Shown piece by piece: positions 8,234 through 16,321 of a stretch of 34,839 bases of DNA. Source of the DNA: Gammaproteobacteria bacterium (GTDB lineage Bacteria; Pseudomonadota; Gammaproteobacteria; Steroidobacterales; GCA-2729495). The DNA lies in contig JADZBS010000001.1 in NCBI GenBank assembly GCA_020851975.1, positions 1 through 34,839 of the forward strand. Reading direction: 5' to 3'. Positions within the stretch are counted from its first letter, which is position 1, and each line of letters begins with the position of its first letter. The notes under the pieces were generated by a model, which made no database searches, was not told the DNA's origin, and saw nothing but the letters and a program-made list of their open reading frames with translations. A program made the position numbers and the translations under genes.

Positions 8234-9841
8234 TCACTCACCGCCCGCGGTCATCGCCCCGATCTGCCTCTCCAGCGACGCCAGACTCCAGTCTCCTGGC
8301 GCCTGGCTGGGCGGGTATTCCTTGAGCGTTGTCAGAAATCGGCTGGCAACCACCTGCATGGGCCCGAGCAGGTAGGCCCGGTCGATGTACCAGTCCTCGT
8401 AGGTGTTGGAGCCGATCTTGGCCTTCTCGAAGGGATCGCGGCGCAGGTTGTAGAGATCGGGCGTACGCAGGGCAACGAACGGCTCCTTCCAGATCTGAAG
8501 CCGGTCGGCGCGATTCTCGAGATACACCGCCTTCCAGTCGCCGACCCGGATGCAGGCAACGTGGCCGCCGTCATCCACGTAGATGAACTCCTTGCGGGGC
8601 GATTCCTGCGCCTTGCCAGTGAGGTAGTCGAGCTGGTTGTAGCCATCGAGGTAGTTCTTGTACTTGCGGCCGTTCAGCGTCACGCCGGCCCTGAGCTGTT
8701 CCACGATCTTGTCGTTGCCAGCGGCAGCCGCAAAAGTGGGGAGCCAGTCCTCGTGGGAGACGATGCCGTTCAGCGTTGCGCCGGCAAGCCATTTTCCCGG
8801 CCAGCGGACGAAGGCCGGCACGCGATAGGCCCCTTCCCAGTTCGAATTCTTCTCGCCATGGAAGGGCGTGGTGGCGGCATCGGGCCAGGTGTTGAAATGC
8901 GGGCCATTGTCGGTGGAATACATCACGATGGTGTCGTTCGCCAGACCGAGGTCGTCCAGCAGCTTCAGCAGCTCGCCCACATGGCGGTCGTGCTCGACCA
9001 TGCCATCGTGGTACTCGTCACCGCTGGGTCCCGAAATGCCTTTGTGCGCCTCGCTGACGTGCGTGCGAAAGTGCATGCGCGTGGCATTCCACCAGACGAA
9101 GAAGGGCTTGCCCGCATCATGCTGGCGCTGGATGAATTCCTTTGCGACGGCCATGGTCTCGTCGTCGACGGTCTCCATGCGCCTTTTCGTCAGCGGACCG
9201 GTGTCCTCGATCCTCTGCCCACCCTTGCCGTCCGACCAGGCATGAATCACGCCCCGCGGGCCGAACTGCTCGCGAAAGGTCTTGCCGTTGGCAAGCTTCA
9301 GATTGGCGGGATAGTCACGGTTCTCCGGCTCCTCCTCGGCGTTGAGGTGGTAGAGATTGCCGAAGAACTCGTCAAAGCCGTGCATCGTCGGCAAATGCTC
9401 GTCGCGGTCACCCTGGTGGTTCTTGCCGAACTGGCCCGTGGCGTAGCCGAGACTCTTCATGACCGTCGCCATGGTCACGTCGGCCTTCTGCCAGCCTTCG
9501 TTCGCAGCGGGCATGCCGACCTTGGTCATGCCGGTGCGCACCGGGACGCTGCCAGTGATGAACGCCGCGCGGCCGGCGGTGCAGCTCTGCTGGCCGTAGT
9601 AGTCGGTGAAGGCAACGCCTTCCTTCGCGATGCGGTCGATGTTGGGCGTCCGGTAGCCCATCATGCCGCGGTTGTTGTGGCTGATGTTCCAGGTGCCGAT
9701 ATCGTCGACCCAGATGACGAGGATGTTCGGCTTCTGCTGGGCGCTGGCCGCCCCGGCGACAAATGTACCCAGCACGAACCATGCGACGCTGCGCATGACG
9801 ACCCGCAATTGCCTGACGAACTGCCCGCGTTGACTGGTCAT
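8234..9841 (-). CDS. Periplasmic arylsulfatase (formylglycine-dependent)
   Basis: The 535-residue protein belongs to the type I sulfatases, which hydrolyse sulfate esters using a Cys-derived formylglycine. The signature CTAGR (C87 to R91) lies in GQQSCTAGRAAFITGS and fits C-x-A-x-R. Metal-site residues are visible in DD (46-47) and in STDNGPH (D311, N312), and a conserved Lys lies in GEKNSNWEG (K331). A signal peptide ends at about AASAQQ (35). The frame opens further upstream, but ATG at 9841 has AAGGGG nine bases before it and leads directly into the signal sequence. C87 must be converted by a formylglycine-generating enzyme; none is in the window. It is the first gene of the minus-strand run and is divergent from the LysR gene, the likely regulator. 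Phosphonate hydrolase activity is a less likely alternative. Confidence 0.93.
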   Translation of the reverse strand: MTSQRGQFVRQLRVVMRSVAWFVLGTFVAGAASAQQKPNILVIWVDDIGTWNISHNNRGMMGYRTPNIDRIAKEGVAFTDYYGQQSCTAGRAAFITGSVPVRTGMTKVGMPAANEGWQKADVTMATVMKSLGYATGQFGKNHQGDRDEHLPTMHGFDEFFGNLYHLNAEEEPENRDYPANLKLANGKTFREQFGPRGVIHAWSDGKGGQRIEDTGPLTKRRMETVDDETMAVAKEFIQRQHDAGKPFFVWWNATRMHFRTHVSEAHKGISGPSGDEYHDGMVEHDRHVGELLKLLDDLGLANDTIVMYSTDNGPHFNTWPDAATTPFHGEKNSNWEGAYRVPAFVRWPGKWLAGATLNGIVSHEDWLPTFAAAAGNDKIVEQLRAGVTLNGRKYKNYLDGYNQLDYLTGKAQESPRKEFIYVDDGGHVACIRVGDWKAVYLENRADRLQIWKEPFVALRTPDLYNLRRDPFEKAKIGSNTYEDWYIDRAYLLGPMQVVASRFLTTLKEYPPSQAPGDWSLASLERQIGAMTAGGE

Positions 9842-10000
9842 GGTGCTGGTCCCCTTCTGGTTCTTGGTCTGTGCCCCGGCCGGGCCACTCGACGTACGTC
9901 CACGAGCAACCGGGCCGCCATGCATCGGTACGGGAGAGTGTGCCGAACGCTCGTCCATGCCTCCAATGCATTTTGCTGATCAGTTCTATATGATTTTGTA
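9842..10000. promoter_or_regulatory. Divergent sulfatase/LysR control region
   Basis: These 159 bases separate the sulfatase and LysR starts. The right-hand third (about 9963-10003) is markedly AT-rich against its GC-rich surroundings and contains the short palindromes AATGCATT and TGATCA. Divergent LysR genes usually bind such a region and control the neighbour. No confident -35/-10 pair was found in either direction, so only the region is marked. Confidence 0.4.
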
Positions 10001-11011
10001 ATGTCACTGGACATGAAGTCACTGCGCCAGGTCATGGCACTGGCCACGCACCGCAACTTCAGCCGCGCCGCTGCCGCGCTGCACGTGAGCCAGCCAGCCC
10101 TGTCGCGCAGCCTGATGACGCTGGAACAGAATCTCGGCGTGCGCCTCTTCGACCGTAGCCGACGCGGTGTCACGCCGACGAGTTTCGGCCAGGTCCTGAT
10201 CGACCGCGGTGGCCGGCTGATGGCGTCCCTCGACGACATTCGCGGAGAACTCGACCGGATGCGCGGCCTGGAGAGTGGTTCCCTGACGGTCGGTGCGGGA
10301 CTGTATCCGGCCGAGATGTCCGTCGGCACCGCCATCGGCCGCCTGACTTCACGACACCCGGGCCTGCGCATTTCGCTGCGGGCTGCGCCCTGGCGTGACA
10401 TCGTGGAAAGCATCGTCGCCCAGGAGATCGAAATCGCCGTGGTCGATGTGAGCGCGCTGCCGGCGAACTCGCCACTCGGCATTGATCGGCTGCCATGCCA
10501 CGAAGCCCTGTTCGTGTGCCGCCCGGGTCACCCACTCCTGCGCGAATCGCTCCTGTCGGTGGCGAAGATATTCAGCTATCCATTCGTCGGCCCGACGCTC
10601 CCGCCGCGGATATCGGCTCCGCTCGGCAGCGTGGCCGATCGGTTCGGGTGCGATCCGTCGACGGGGGACCTCGTTCCGCCGCTGCACGTCGAGTCCATCG
10701 CGCTCGCCAGGCACATCGTGACGTCGTGCGATGCCATCGCGGCGCTGCCGCGCGTCCTCATGGCCGGAGATCTGGCGGCGGGCAAGCTGGCGGCGCTGCC
10801 CTGGCGGCCGGCCTGGCTGCACACGAACTATGGTTTCGTGTACCGGCGTGATCGGGATCTGTCGCCCGTAGCGAGGGCCTTCGTCGCCGAAGTCTCGGAG
10901 ATCGAGACGGCACTGGCCGCAGCACCAGCGGCCAGCAGGGGCCTGCGGCCCCGTGGCAGCGGGGTGCCTGTCCGGCGGAAGGCCCGACAACAGGCAGGCG
11001 TTCCCCGATGA
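10001..11011 (+). CDS. LysR-family transcriptional regulator
   Basis: The 336-residue protein has an N-terminal winged helix-turn-helix (about residues 5-64). It is recognisable from the LysR pattern THRNFSRAAAALHVSQPALS, then RSLMTLEQNLGVRLFDRS. A periplasmic-binding-protein-like effector domain follows (about 90-300). The C-terminal 30 residues are Arg/Ala-rich and probably disordered. ATG at 10001 is used; ATG at 10013 (MKSLRQV) is equally plausible because family members usually begin two or three residues before the first helix. The gene is divergent from the sulfatase run and overlaps the downstream cytochrome by ATGA. It is therefore positioned to control the sulfatase operon, to be co-expressed with the cytochrome, or both. 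The effector is unknown. Confidence 0.92.
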   Translation: MSLDMKSLRQVMALATHRNFSRAAAALHVSQPALSRSLMTLEQNLGVRLFDRSRRGVTPTSFGQVLIDRGGRLMASLDDIRGELDRMRGLESGSLTVGAGLYPAEMSVGTAIGRLTSRHPGLRISLRAAPWRDIVESIVAQEIEIAVVDVSALPANSPLGIDRLPCHEALFVCRPGHPLLRESLLSVAKIFSYPFVGPTLPPRISAPLGSVADRFGCDPSTGDLVPPLHVESIALARHIVTSCDAIAALPRVLMAGDLAAGKLAALPWRPAWLHTNYGFVYRRDRDLSPVARAFVAEVSEIETALAAAPAASRGLRPRGSGVPVRRKARQQAGVPR

Positions 11012-13212
11012 TGCCATGGCCCGCGCCCCTGCCGCTGGCGGCCGCTGCCATCGCTCTGGCCGTGGTCACACTCCCTGCCGGCTGCAACAGCCCGTCAGGG
11101 CCGATAACGTCGCCGGAATTCGCCGGATCAGCGACCTGCGCTTCCTGTCACCCCGGAGAACATGCCGCATGGTCGGCCTCGCAGCACGCACTCGCCATGC
11201 AGGAGGCCGGTGACACCACCGTCCTCGGGCAGTTCGACGACTCGACCCTGACGGCAGCGGGCGTGACGTCGCGCTTCCGGCGCAGCGACGGGCGGTATGT
11301 CGTGAACACCGACGGTTCCGATGGCCGCCCTGCGGACTTCGACGTGAAATTCACTTTCGGTGTCCATCCGCTCCAGCAGTACCTGATACCGCTGCCTGGC
11401 GGCCGCCTGCAGGCGCTCAGCCTCGCCTGGGACTCGCGACCATCCCACCAGGGCGGTCAGCGCTGGTTCCATCTGTATCCGGACCAGGAACTGAAAGCCG
11501 GGAATCCGCTGCACTGGACCGGCATCGATCAGAACTGGAACTACCAGTGCGCGGACTGTCACTCGACCAACGTCCGCAAGAACTTCGACCCGGCACAGAA
11601 CGCCTACCGCACCACGTGGTCGGAGATCAGCGTCGGCTGCGAGGCCTGCCATGGACCGGCGTCGAATCACCTCACCTGGGCGACGAAGGGCGATGGCTGG
11701 CGCGCTTTGCGCAACACCCGCGGCCTGGTCATCGCGCTCGACGAGCGCCGGGGCATCACGTGGAAGACTGGGCCTGGCCCGACAGCGATGCGCTCGACAC
11801 CGCGCCCGGGCTCGCGCGAGATCGGGACCTGCGCCCGGTGCCACGCGCGGCGCGGGCAGTTTGCCGACGCGGTGCATGCCGGTGACAACTGGCTCGACGC
11901 GTTCCGCCCGGCCCTGCTGGAACCCGACCTCTATCATCCCGACGGGCAGCAACGCGAGGAGGTCTTCACCTGGGGCTCGTTCCTGCAGAGTCGCATGCAT
12001 GCCGCCGGGGTCACCTGCGCGGATTGCCACGAACCGCACTCGCAACGCCTGCGTGCCCCCGGCAATGCGGTATGCGCCCAGTGCCACGCGCCCGCGGCCT
12101 TCGATGTCCCGGCGCATCACCACCACGAGCCCGGTTCGCGCGGCGCCGCGTGTACCGCCTGCCACATGCCAGCGACGAACTACATGGTCGTCGACCCGCG
12201 CCACGACCACTCCCTGCGCATCCCCCGGCCGGACCTGGGCGTCACGCTCGGCACGCCGGACGCGTGCAGCAGTTGTCACGCGGAGCAGGGCCCGCAGTGG
12301 GCCGCGGATGCGTTGCGTCGCTGGTATCCGCAGGGCAAGCCCGGCTTCCAGACCTTCGCGGGGACCTTTGCCGCCGCCCGTCAGGGCGATCCTGCGGTCG
12401 CCGGGGATCTGGCCTCGCTCGTGGACGACACCGCCCAGCCGGCGATCGTGCGCGCCAGCGCCCTCGCGCACGGCACCCGCATCGGCAGTTCGCCTGCCCT
12501 GCAGGCGGCAACGACCGAGGCGCTCGAGGATCCCGACGCCCTGGTCCGGGCCGCGGCGGCCGAGGCGCTGCAAACCGCAGATCCGGCGTGGCGGGCCGAA
12601 CACCTGCCCGCCCTGCTCGACGATCCGGTACGACTGGTCCGCATGGCCGCGGACCGTGCGCTGGCCGGGGACCCGGAAACGCGGCTCGTGGGCGACCAGT
12701 CCACGCAGTTCGCTGCCGCCCTCGCCGAATGGACGGCCGCCCAGCGCTTCAACGCCGACCGCCCGGAAGCGCACCTCAATCTCGGTGCACTGCAATTCGC
12801 CCGGGGTGATGCCGCCGGAGCAATCACGGCATTCCGGAACGCGCTGGCCATTGACCCGACGTTCATCCCTGCGGCCGTGAATCTCTCCGACGTGCAACGC
12901 GCTGCCGGCGACGAACGCGGTGCCGAACAGACGCTGCGCGAAGTGCTCGCGCGCGACGACAGCGCCGCACCGGCGCATCACGCGCTCGGCCTGTCGCTGG
13001 TGCGCCAGGGACGGATGCACGAGGCGCTGGCAGCGCTGCAACGGGCGCACGAGATCGAGCGGGCCAATGCGCGTTTCGCCTACGTCTACGCCATCGCCCG
13101 CCACGACACGGGAGACCGCACCGGCGCCATCGACACGTTGCGCGCAGCCCGGCGCCTGGCACCTTACGACCGCGACATCGACGCAGCCCTCGCAGGCTAC
13201 GAAGCCGAGTGA
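11008..13212 (+). CDS. Octaheme c-type cytochrome with HEAT-like and TPR regions
   Basis: The 734-residue exported protein has eight CXXCH heme-binding motifs, at residues 44, 181, 211, 275, 337, 356, 382 and 420. The heme part resembles the cytochrome c554/c-prime superfamily. After residue 440 come HEAT-like alpha repeats (about 455-555), then TPR repeats (about 580-730). The N-terminus is a hydrophobic export signal. LPAGC at 22-26 could be a lipobox, although Pro at -3 is atypical. The start ATG at 11008 overlaps the LysR stop by ATGA, so translation is probably coupled. Related multiheme-TPR proteins exist in environmental bacteria, but their reaction is not well defined. Electron transfer is a safe inference; a specific substrate (nitrogen, sulfur or metal) is not. 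CcmA-H maturation genes are not in the window. Confidence 0.92.
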   Translation: MMPWPAPLPLAAAAIALAVVTLPAGCNSPSGPITSPEFAGSATCASCHPGEHAAWSASQHALAMQEAGDTTVLGQFDDSTLTAAGVTSRFRRSDGRYVVNTDGSDGRPADFDVKFTFGVHPLQQYLIPLPGGRLQALSLAWDSRPSHQGGQRWFHLYPDQELKAGNPLHWTGIDQNWNYQCADCHSTNVRKNFDPAQNAYRTTWSEISVGCEACHGPASNHLTWATKGDGWRALRNTRGLVIALDERRGITWKTGPGPTAMRSTPRPGSREIGTCARCHARRGQFADAVHAGDNWLDAFRPALLEPDLYHPDGQQREEVFTWGSFLQSRMHAAGVTCADCHEPHSQRLRAPGNAVCAQCHAPAAFDVPAHHHHEPGSRGAACTACHMPATNYMVVDPRHDHSLRIPRPDLGVTLGTPDACSSCHAEQGPQWAADALRRWYPQGKPGFQTFAGTFAAARQGDPAVAGDLASLVDDTAQPAIVRASALAHGTRIGSSPALQAATTEALEDPDALVRAAAAEALQTADPAWRAEHLPALLDDPVRLVRMAADRALAGDPETRLVGDQSTQFAAALAEWTAAQRFNADRPEAHLNLGALQFARGDAAGAITAFRNALAIDPTFIPAAVNLSDVQRAAGDERGAEQTLREVLARDDSAAPAHHALGLSLVRQGRMHEALAALQRAHEIERANARFAYVYAIARHDTGDRTGAIDTLRAARRLAPYDRDIDAALAGYEAE

Positions 13213-13242
13213 ACGCCGCCGGCGTCTGCGGTCTCCCGGTCG

Positions 13243-14004
13243 TCAGAACCGCCAGGTCAGGCCGACCGCCGGCCCGCCCTGGGCGACGTCCCAGCGAAAG
13301 TGCCCGTCGCCCGTGCCGTCGTCGTAGTCCACGTCGATGTGACGGTAGCCGACCAGAAGGCTCGCCCGGGGCGTCATTGCCCACGCCCCGTAGACCGTCA
13401 CGTGCCAGGTGAAGTCGCTGCCGACCGAGAAGCCGCCGACATCGCCGCGGGCCACCAGGGTCCAGCGCTTGCCGAGAGGTTGCTCGGAGCGCAGGCCTAC
13501 GACCGGGTCCAGCCAGTTCTCAGTCTCGCTGGCCGTCAGCGTCTGTCCGAGCAGGCCACCGCCGAAGACGTTCAATTCTGAGTCGAGCTGCCAATAGCGC
13601 AGACCGCCATAGACATCCAGGCGCTCGGCCACAGCATAGGACAGGTCCAGTTCGGTCATGAGCTGGTCACCCTCGACTTTGATGCGCGTGCGGCCAAAGA
13701 GACCTCGGCCATCGTCCTGCTGCTCGAGCGCCATGTAGATGACGTCCCCGACGACAGCCCAGCGACCGCGCTCGCCGCGATACGAGAGCATGGCGCCGAA
13801 TTCGAGATTTGCCAGAATGTCGTCGAAGCCGACATCCACGCTGGTATCGAGGCTGCCAATGGATGCCTCGCCATCGATCGAGGCGCCGATCATGTAGATC
13901 GTAGCCTCATGCCGCCAGACGTCGTCCGCCACAGCCGTTCCGCTGCAGGTGGCTGCGGTCACCAGGACCATGGCCAATATCGATCGGGCACCCGGGTTGA
14001 TCAT
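13243..14004 (-). CDS. Outer-membrane beta-barrel protein, uncharacterised
   Basis: The 253-residue product has a signal peptide (cleavage about TAVADD, residue 25). It then shows alternating hydrophobic/polar strands of the kind found in outer-membrane barrels, such as GAMLSYRGERGRWAVVGDVI, YGGLRYWQL and ASLLVGYRHIDVDY. It ends in VGLTWRF with terminal Phe, the classic BAM-recognition signature. The frame opens further upstream, but ATG at 14004 starts directly at the signal sequence. It lies 41 bases downstream of the patatin gene on the same strand, probably in one transcript with it and the AI-2E-family gene. It converges on the octaheme cytochrome with only 30 bases between the ends. Function is unknown; a small porin-like or OmpW/OmpA-like barrel is possible. 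Confidence 0.85.
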   Translation of the reverse strand: MINPGARSILAMVLVTAATCSGTAVADDVWRHEATIYMIGASIDGEASIGSLDTSVDVGFDDILANLEFGAMLSYRGERGRWAVVGDVIYMALEQQDDGRGLFGRTRIKVEGDQLMTELDLSYAVAERLDVYGGLRYWQLDSELNVFGGGLLGQTLTASETENWLDPVVGLRSEQPLGKRWTLVARGDVGGFSVGSDFTWHVTVYGAWAMTPRASLLVGYRHIDVDYDDGTGDGHFRWDVAQGGPAVGLTWRF

Positions 14005-14045
14005 GGTTTCTCGCCATCCTTCCAAGAGCAGGCGGGACAGTCCAC

Positions 14046-16304
14046 TCAGCGGATCTCGTCGAAGATCGAGCCTTCGGCGATCGGGCGGCCGACGGCGAAC
14101 TGCAGCTGCCACTCGCTGTTGTCGACGATGCCGAGCGAGATGATGAACGGCCCGATCGGCGTGCGCCCGCCGAGCGAGCCGGCGATGCCGTAGAGCGTGC
14201 CATCGTCGACCACGGCGGCATCGATGCGCTCGCCCATGCGCCCGGCCTGCAGGCGCAACCCGGCGTAGACCGCCTGGCCGAACAGCGACTGGATGTCGGC
14301 CAGCTTCCAGAGATAACTGGTGCCGACATACCAGTAGTCGTCACCGCGCAGCTCGCCGCGCTGCAGGCCCGGGAAGGTGCGGATGCCGCCGAGCTGGAAC
14401 TCCTGGTTGGCCGGCAATTCGCCGTCGAGTTCGGCACCGCCGCCCGCGAGCAGGCTCAGCGCATCGCCACGCCAGGGGAAGGACTTCACCAGCACGCCTT
14501 CGACGAGGTCGTAGTCCTGCTCGCCACCGAGCCAGGAGCCGGAGTGCACGTAGCGCACGTTGAGCAGCGTGCCACGCGTCGGCAGGCCGACGGCATCGCG
14601 CGTGTCGTAGAGCAGCCTGACGATGGCGCTCGAATCACCCTCGTCGTCTGTTTCTGGCAGGAAGGGCGGGCCGGTGTCGACCGTGGCGCTGACCAGGCCC
14701 GATCGCAAGCCGGCCCGCAACTGCGCCCGGGTGCCGAAATTGACACCCGCATCGATCTGGCCGTATGCCTCGCGCAGTTCGTAGCGTGCCACCCGGTCAC
14801 TGTCGAGGTAGATGTCCTCGAGGTCACGCTCGAACCGCGCCATGGGCTGGACGAAGAAACGCTGGCGGACATCCAGCGGCTGGTAGAAATCCGTTGCGAC
14901 GAGCGTCTGCTGGCCGAGCTGCAGCGTGTTGTGCCACTCCCCGCCCCGCGGATTCATCCAGGTGCGCTCGTGATCGGCTCGCAGCAGCGCCTGCAGCGTG
15001 CCGTTGCCGTTGGCGGCCAGGCCCAGGTCGAAGCGGACGAAATCCGGACCCCAGCTCTTTTCCACGGCGCGGATCTCCAGCGTGCGCGCTTCGCGCGGAC
15101 CGGTGAAGCGATACTCCACGCGCTCGAAGTCGCCAAGCGCGAAGATCCGGCCCGTGTCTTCCGTGACCTGCGCCGGGGTCACCTCGGCCCCGGAGCGAAC
15201 CTGGCGCAACTGGGCGCGGACGTACTCGGGGTTCACGCGCCCGAGCCCGGTGATTTCCACCGCGGCCAGCCGAATCGTGGTGCCATCACCCTGCGTCACG
15301 GCCTGTCGCCAAGCCTGGTAGGCGGGCGCAGGCACCGCGTAGCGGCGCAACTGCTCGCGCATGCCCTCGGCCGCGGCGCGGCCGAGCGGAATCGCCTCGG
15401 GCACCCGGTCGAAGTCCGCCGAGCCGATGTCGCCCATGGGCACGACGATGCCGACGTCACGCTCACCGAGCGTGGCGATCTGCGCCTTCTGGTTGGCGTC
15501 GATCATGACGTCGAGCGAGCGGCTGGCGAGCGCCACCGCCGAATCCAGGTCCCCGGCCTGCGGCGGTGGGGAAGCAAGCCACACCGCGATCACCACGTCG
15601 GCGCACAGCCCCCGGGCGATGTCCACCGGCAGGTTGCGCATCATGCCGCCATCAGACAGCACCTGGCCGTCGACGACCACCGGCGCGAAGGCGCCGGGCA
15701 CGGCCATGCTGGCGCGCATGGCGACCGAGAGGTCGCCGCGATCGAGCACTACCATCTCGCCGGCCAGCATGTCGGTGGCGACGGCGCGGAACGGGATCGG
15801 CAGGCGGTCGAAGTCGCGCGTGAAGCGGGCGTCGGAGACGAGGCCGCGGATCACGTCCTCGATGTCCTGCGACTTCAGCAACCCGCCGGGCACCGTCAGG
15901 CTGCCGGCCCTGATACCCAGCTCCAGGTTGTTGGTGTAGGTGAGGCCGGCGAGCTTGCGGTGGATCGGCGTGCGATCGCGCAGGCCCTCGGTGCCCACCG
16001 TGCGGGTCCAGTCGATGCCGAGCACGGCCCGCTCGATGTCCTCCGCCGGCATGCCGGAGGCGAAAGTGCCGCCGATGAGCGCCCCCATGCTGGTGCCGGC
16101 GATGCAGTCGACCGGCACGCGCAACTCGTCGAGCACCCGCAGCACACCGATGTGGGCCGCACCCTTGGCGCCGCCGCCGCCGAGCACAAGCCCGATACGC
16201 GGGCGTTCGCGCACCGTGGGTGAAGGTTCCTCCGCGGACGCCGCCGGCAACGGCAGCGCCATCAGGACGCACAACGACAACGCGAGCGCCCGTTCCCCTG
16301 CCAT
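14046..16304 (-). CDS. Patatin-like phospholipase with POTRA and beta-barrel (type Vd-like)
   Basis: The 752-residue protein matches the PlpD-type architecture. A signal peptide (about 1-24, ending AASAEE) is followed by a patatin domain (about 35-325), a POTRA-like segment (about 345-415) and a C-terminal Omp85-like barrel (about 420-752). The catalytic dyad is S72 in GTSMG and D218 in SDGGMMRN, and the oxyanion loop is GGGGAKGAAHIG. PlpD is a lipase exported by type Vd autotransport; other homologues stay at the cell surface or face the periplasm. The frame runs on upstream inside the neighbouring permease gene, so the ATG at 16304, directly before the signal peptide, is chosen. It lies 17 bases after the AI-2E-family gene, which suggests one transcript. 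Lipid substrate and cleavage after export are unknown. Confidence 0.93.
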   Translation of the reverse strand: MAGERALALSLCVLMALPLPAASAEEPSPTVRERPRIGLVLGGGGAKGAAHIGVLRVLDELRVPVDCIAGTSMGALIGGTFASGMPAEDIERAVLGIDWTRTVGTEGLRDRTPIHRKLAGLTYTNNLELGIRAGSLTVPGGLLKSQDIEDVIRGLVSDARFTRDFDRLPIPFRAVATDMLAGEMVVLDRGDLSVAMRASMAVPGAFAPVVVDGQVLSDGGMMRNLPVDIARGLCADVVIAVWLASPPPQAGDLDSAVALASRSLDVMIDANQKAQIATLGERDVGIVVPMGDIGSADFDRVPEAIPLGRAAAEGMREQLRRYAVPAPAYQAWRQAVTQGDGTTIRLAAVEITGLGRVNPEYVRAQLRQVRSGAEVTPAQVTEDTGRIFALGDFERVEYRFTGPREARTLEIRAVEKSWGPDFVRFDLGLAANGNGTLQALLRADHERTWMNPRGGEWHNTLQLGQQTLVATDFYQPLDVRQRFFVQPMARFERDLEDIYLDSDRVARYELREAYGQIDAGVNFGTRAQLRAGLRSGLVSATVDTGPPFLPETDDEGDSSAIVRLLYDTRDAVGLPTRGTLLNVRYVHSGSWLGGEQDYDLVEGVLVKSFPWRGDALSLLAGGGAELDGELPANQEFQLGGIRTFPGLQRGELRGDDYWYVGTSYLWKLADIQSLFGQAVYAGLRLQAGRMGERIDAAVVDDGTLYGIAGSLGGRTPIGPFIISLGIVDNSEWQLQFAVGRPIAEGSIFDEIR

Positions 16305-16321
16305 CCCGGCCTGGCCGGAAT

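Noticed and set aside
7727-9979. A 750-codon plus-strand frame opposite the sulfatase and HAD genes
   Set aside because: No domain or start signal; it mirrors two intact genes on the minus strand. The same applies to long plus-strand frames opposite nadE, the patatin and the TPR gene.
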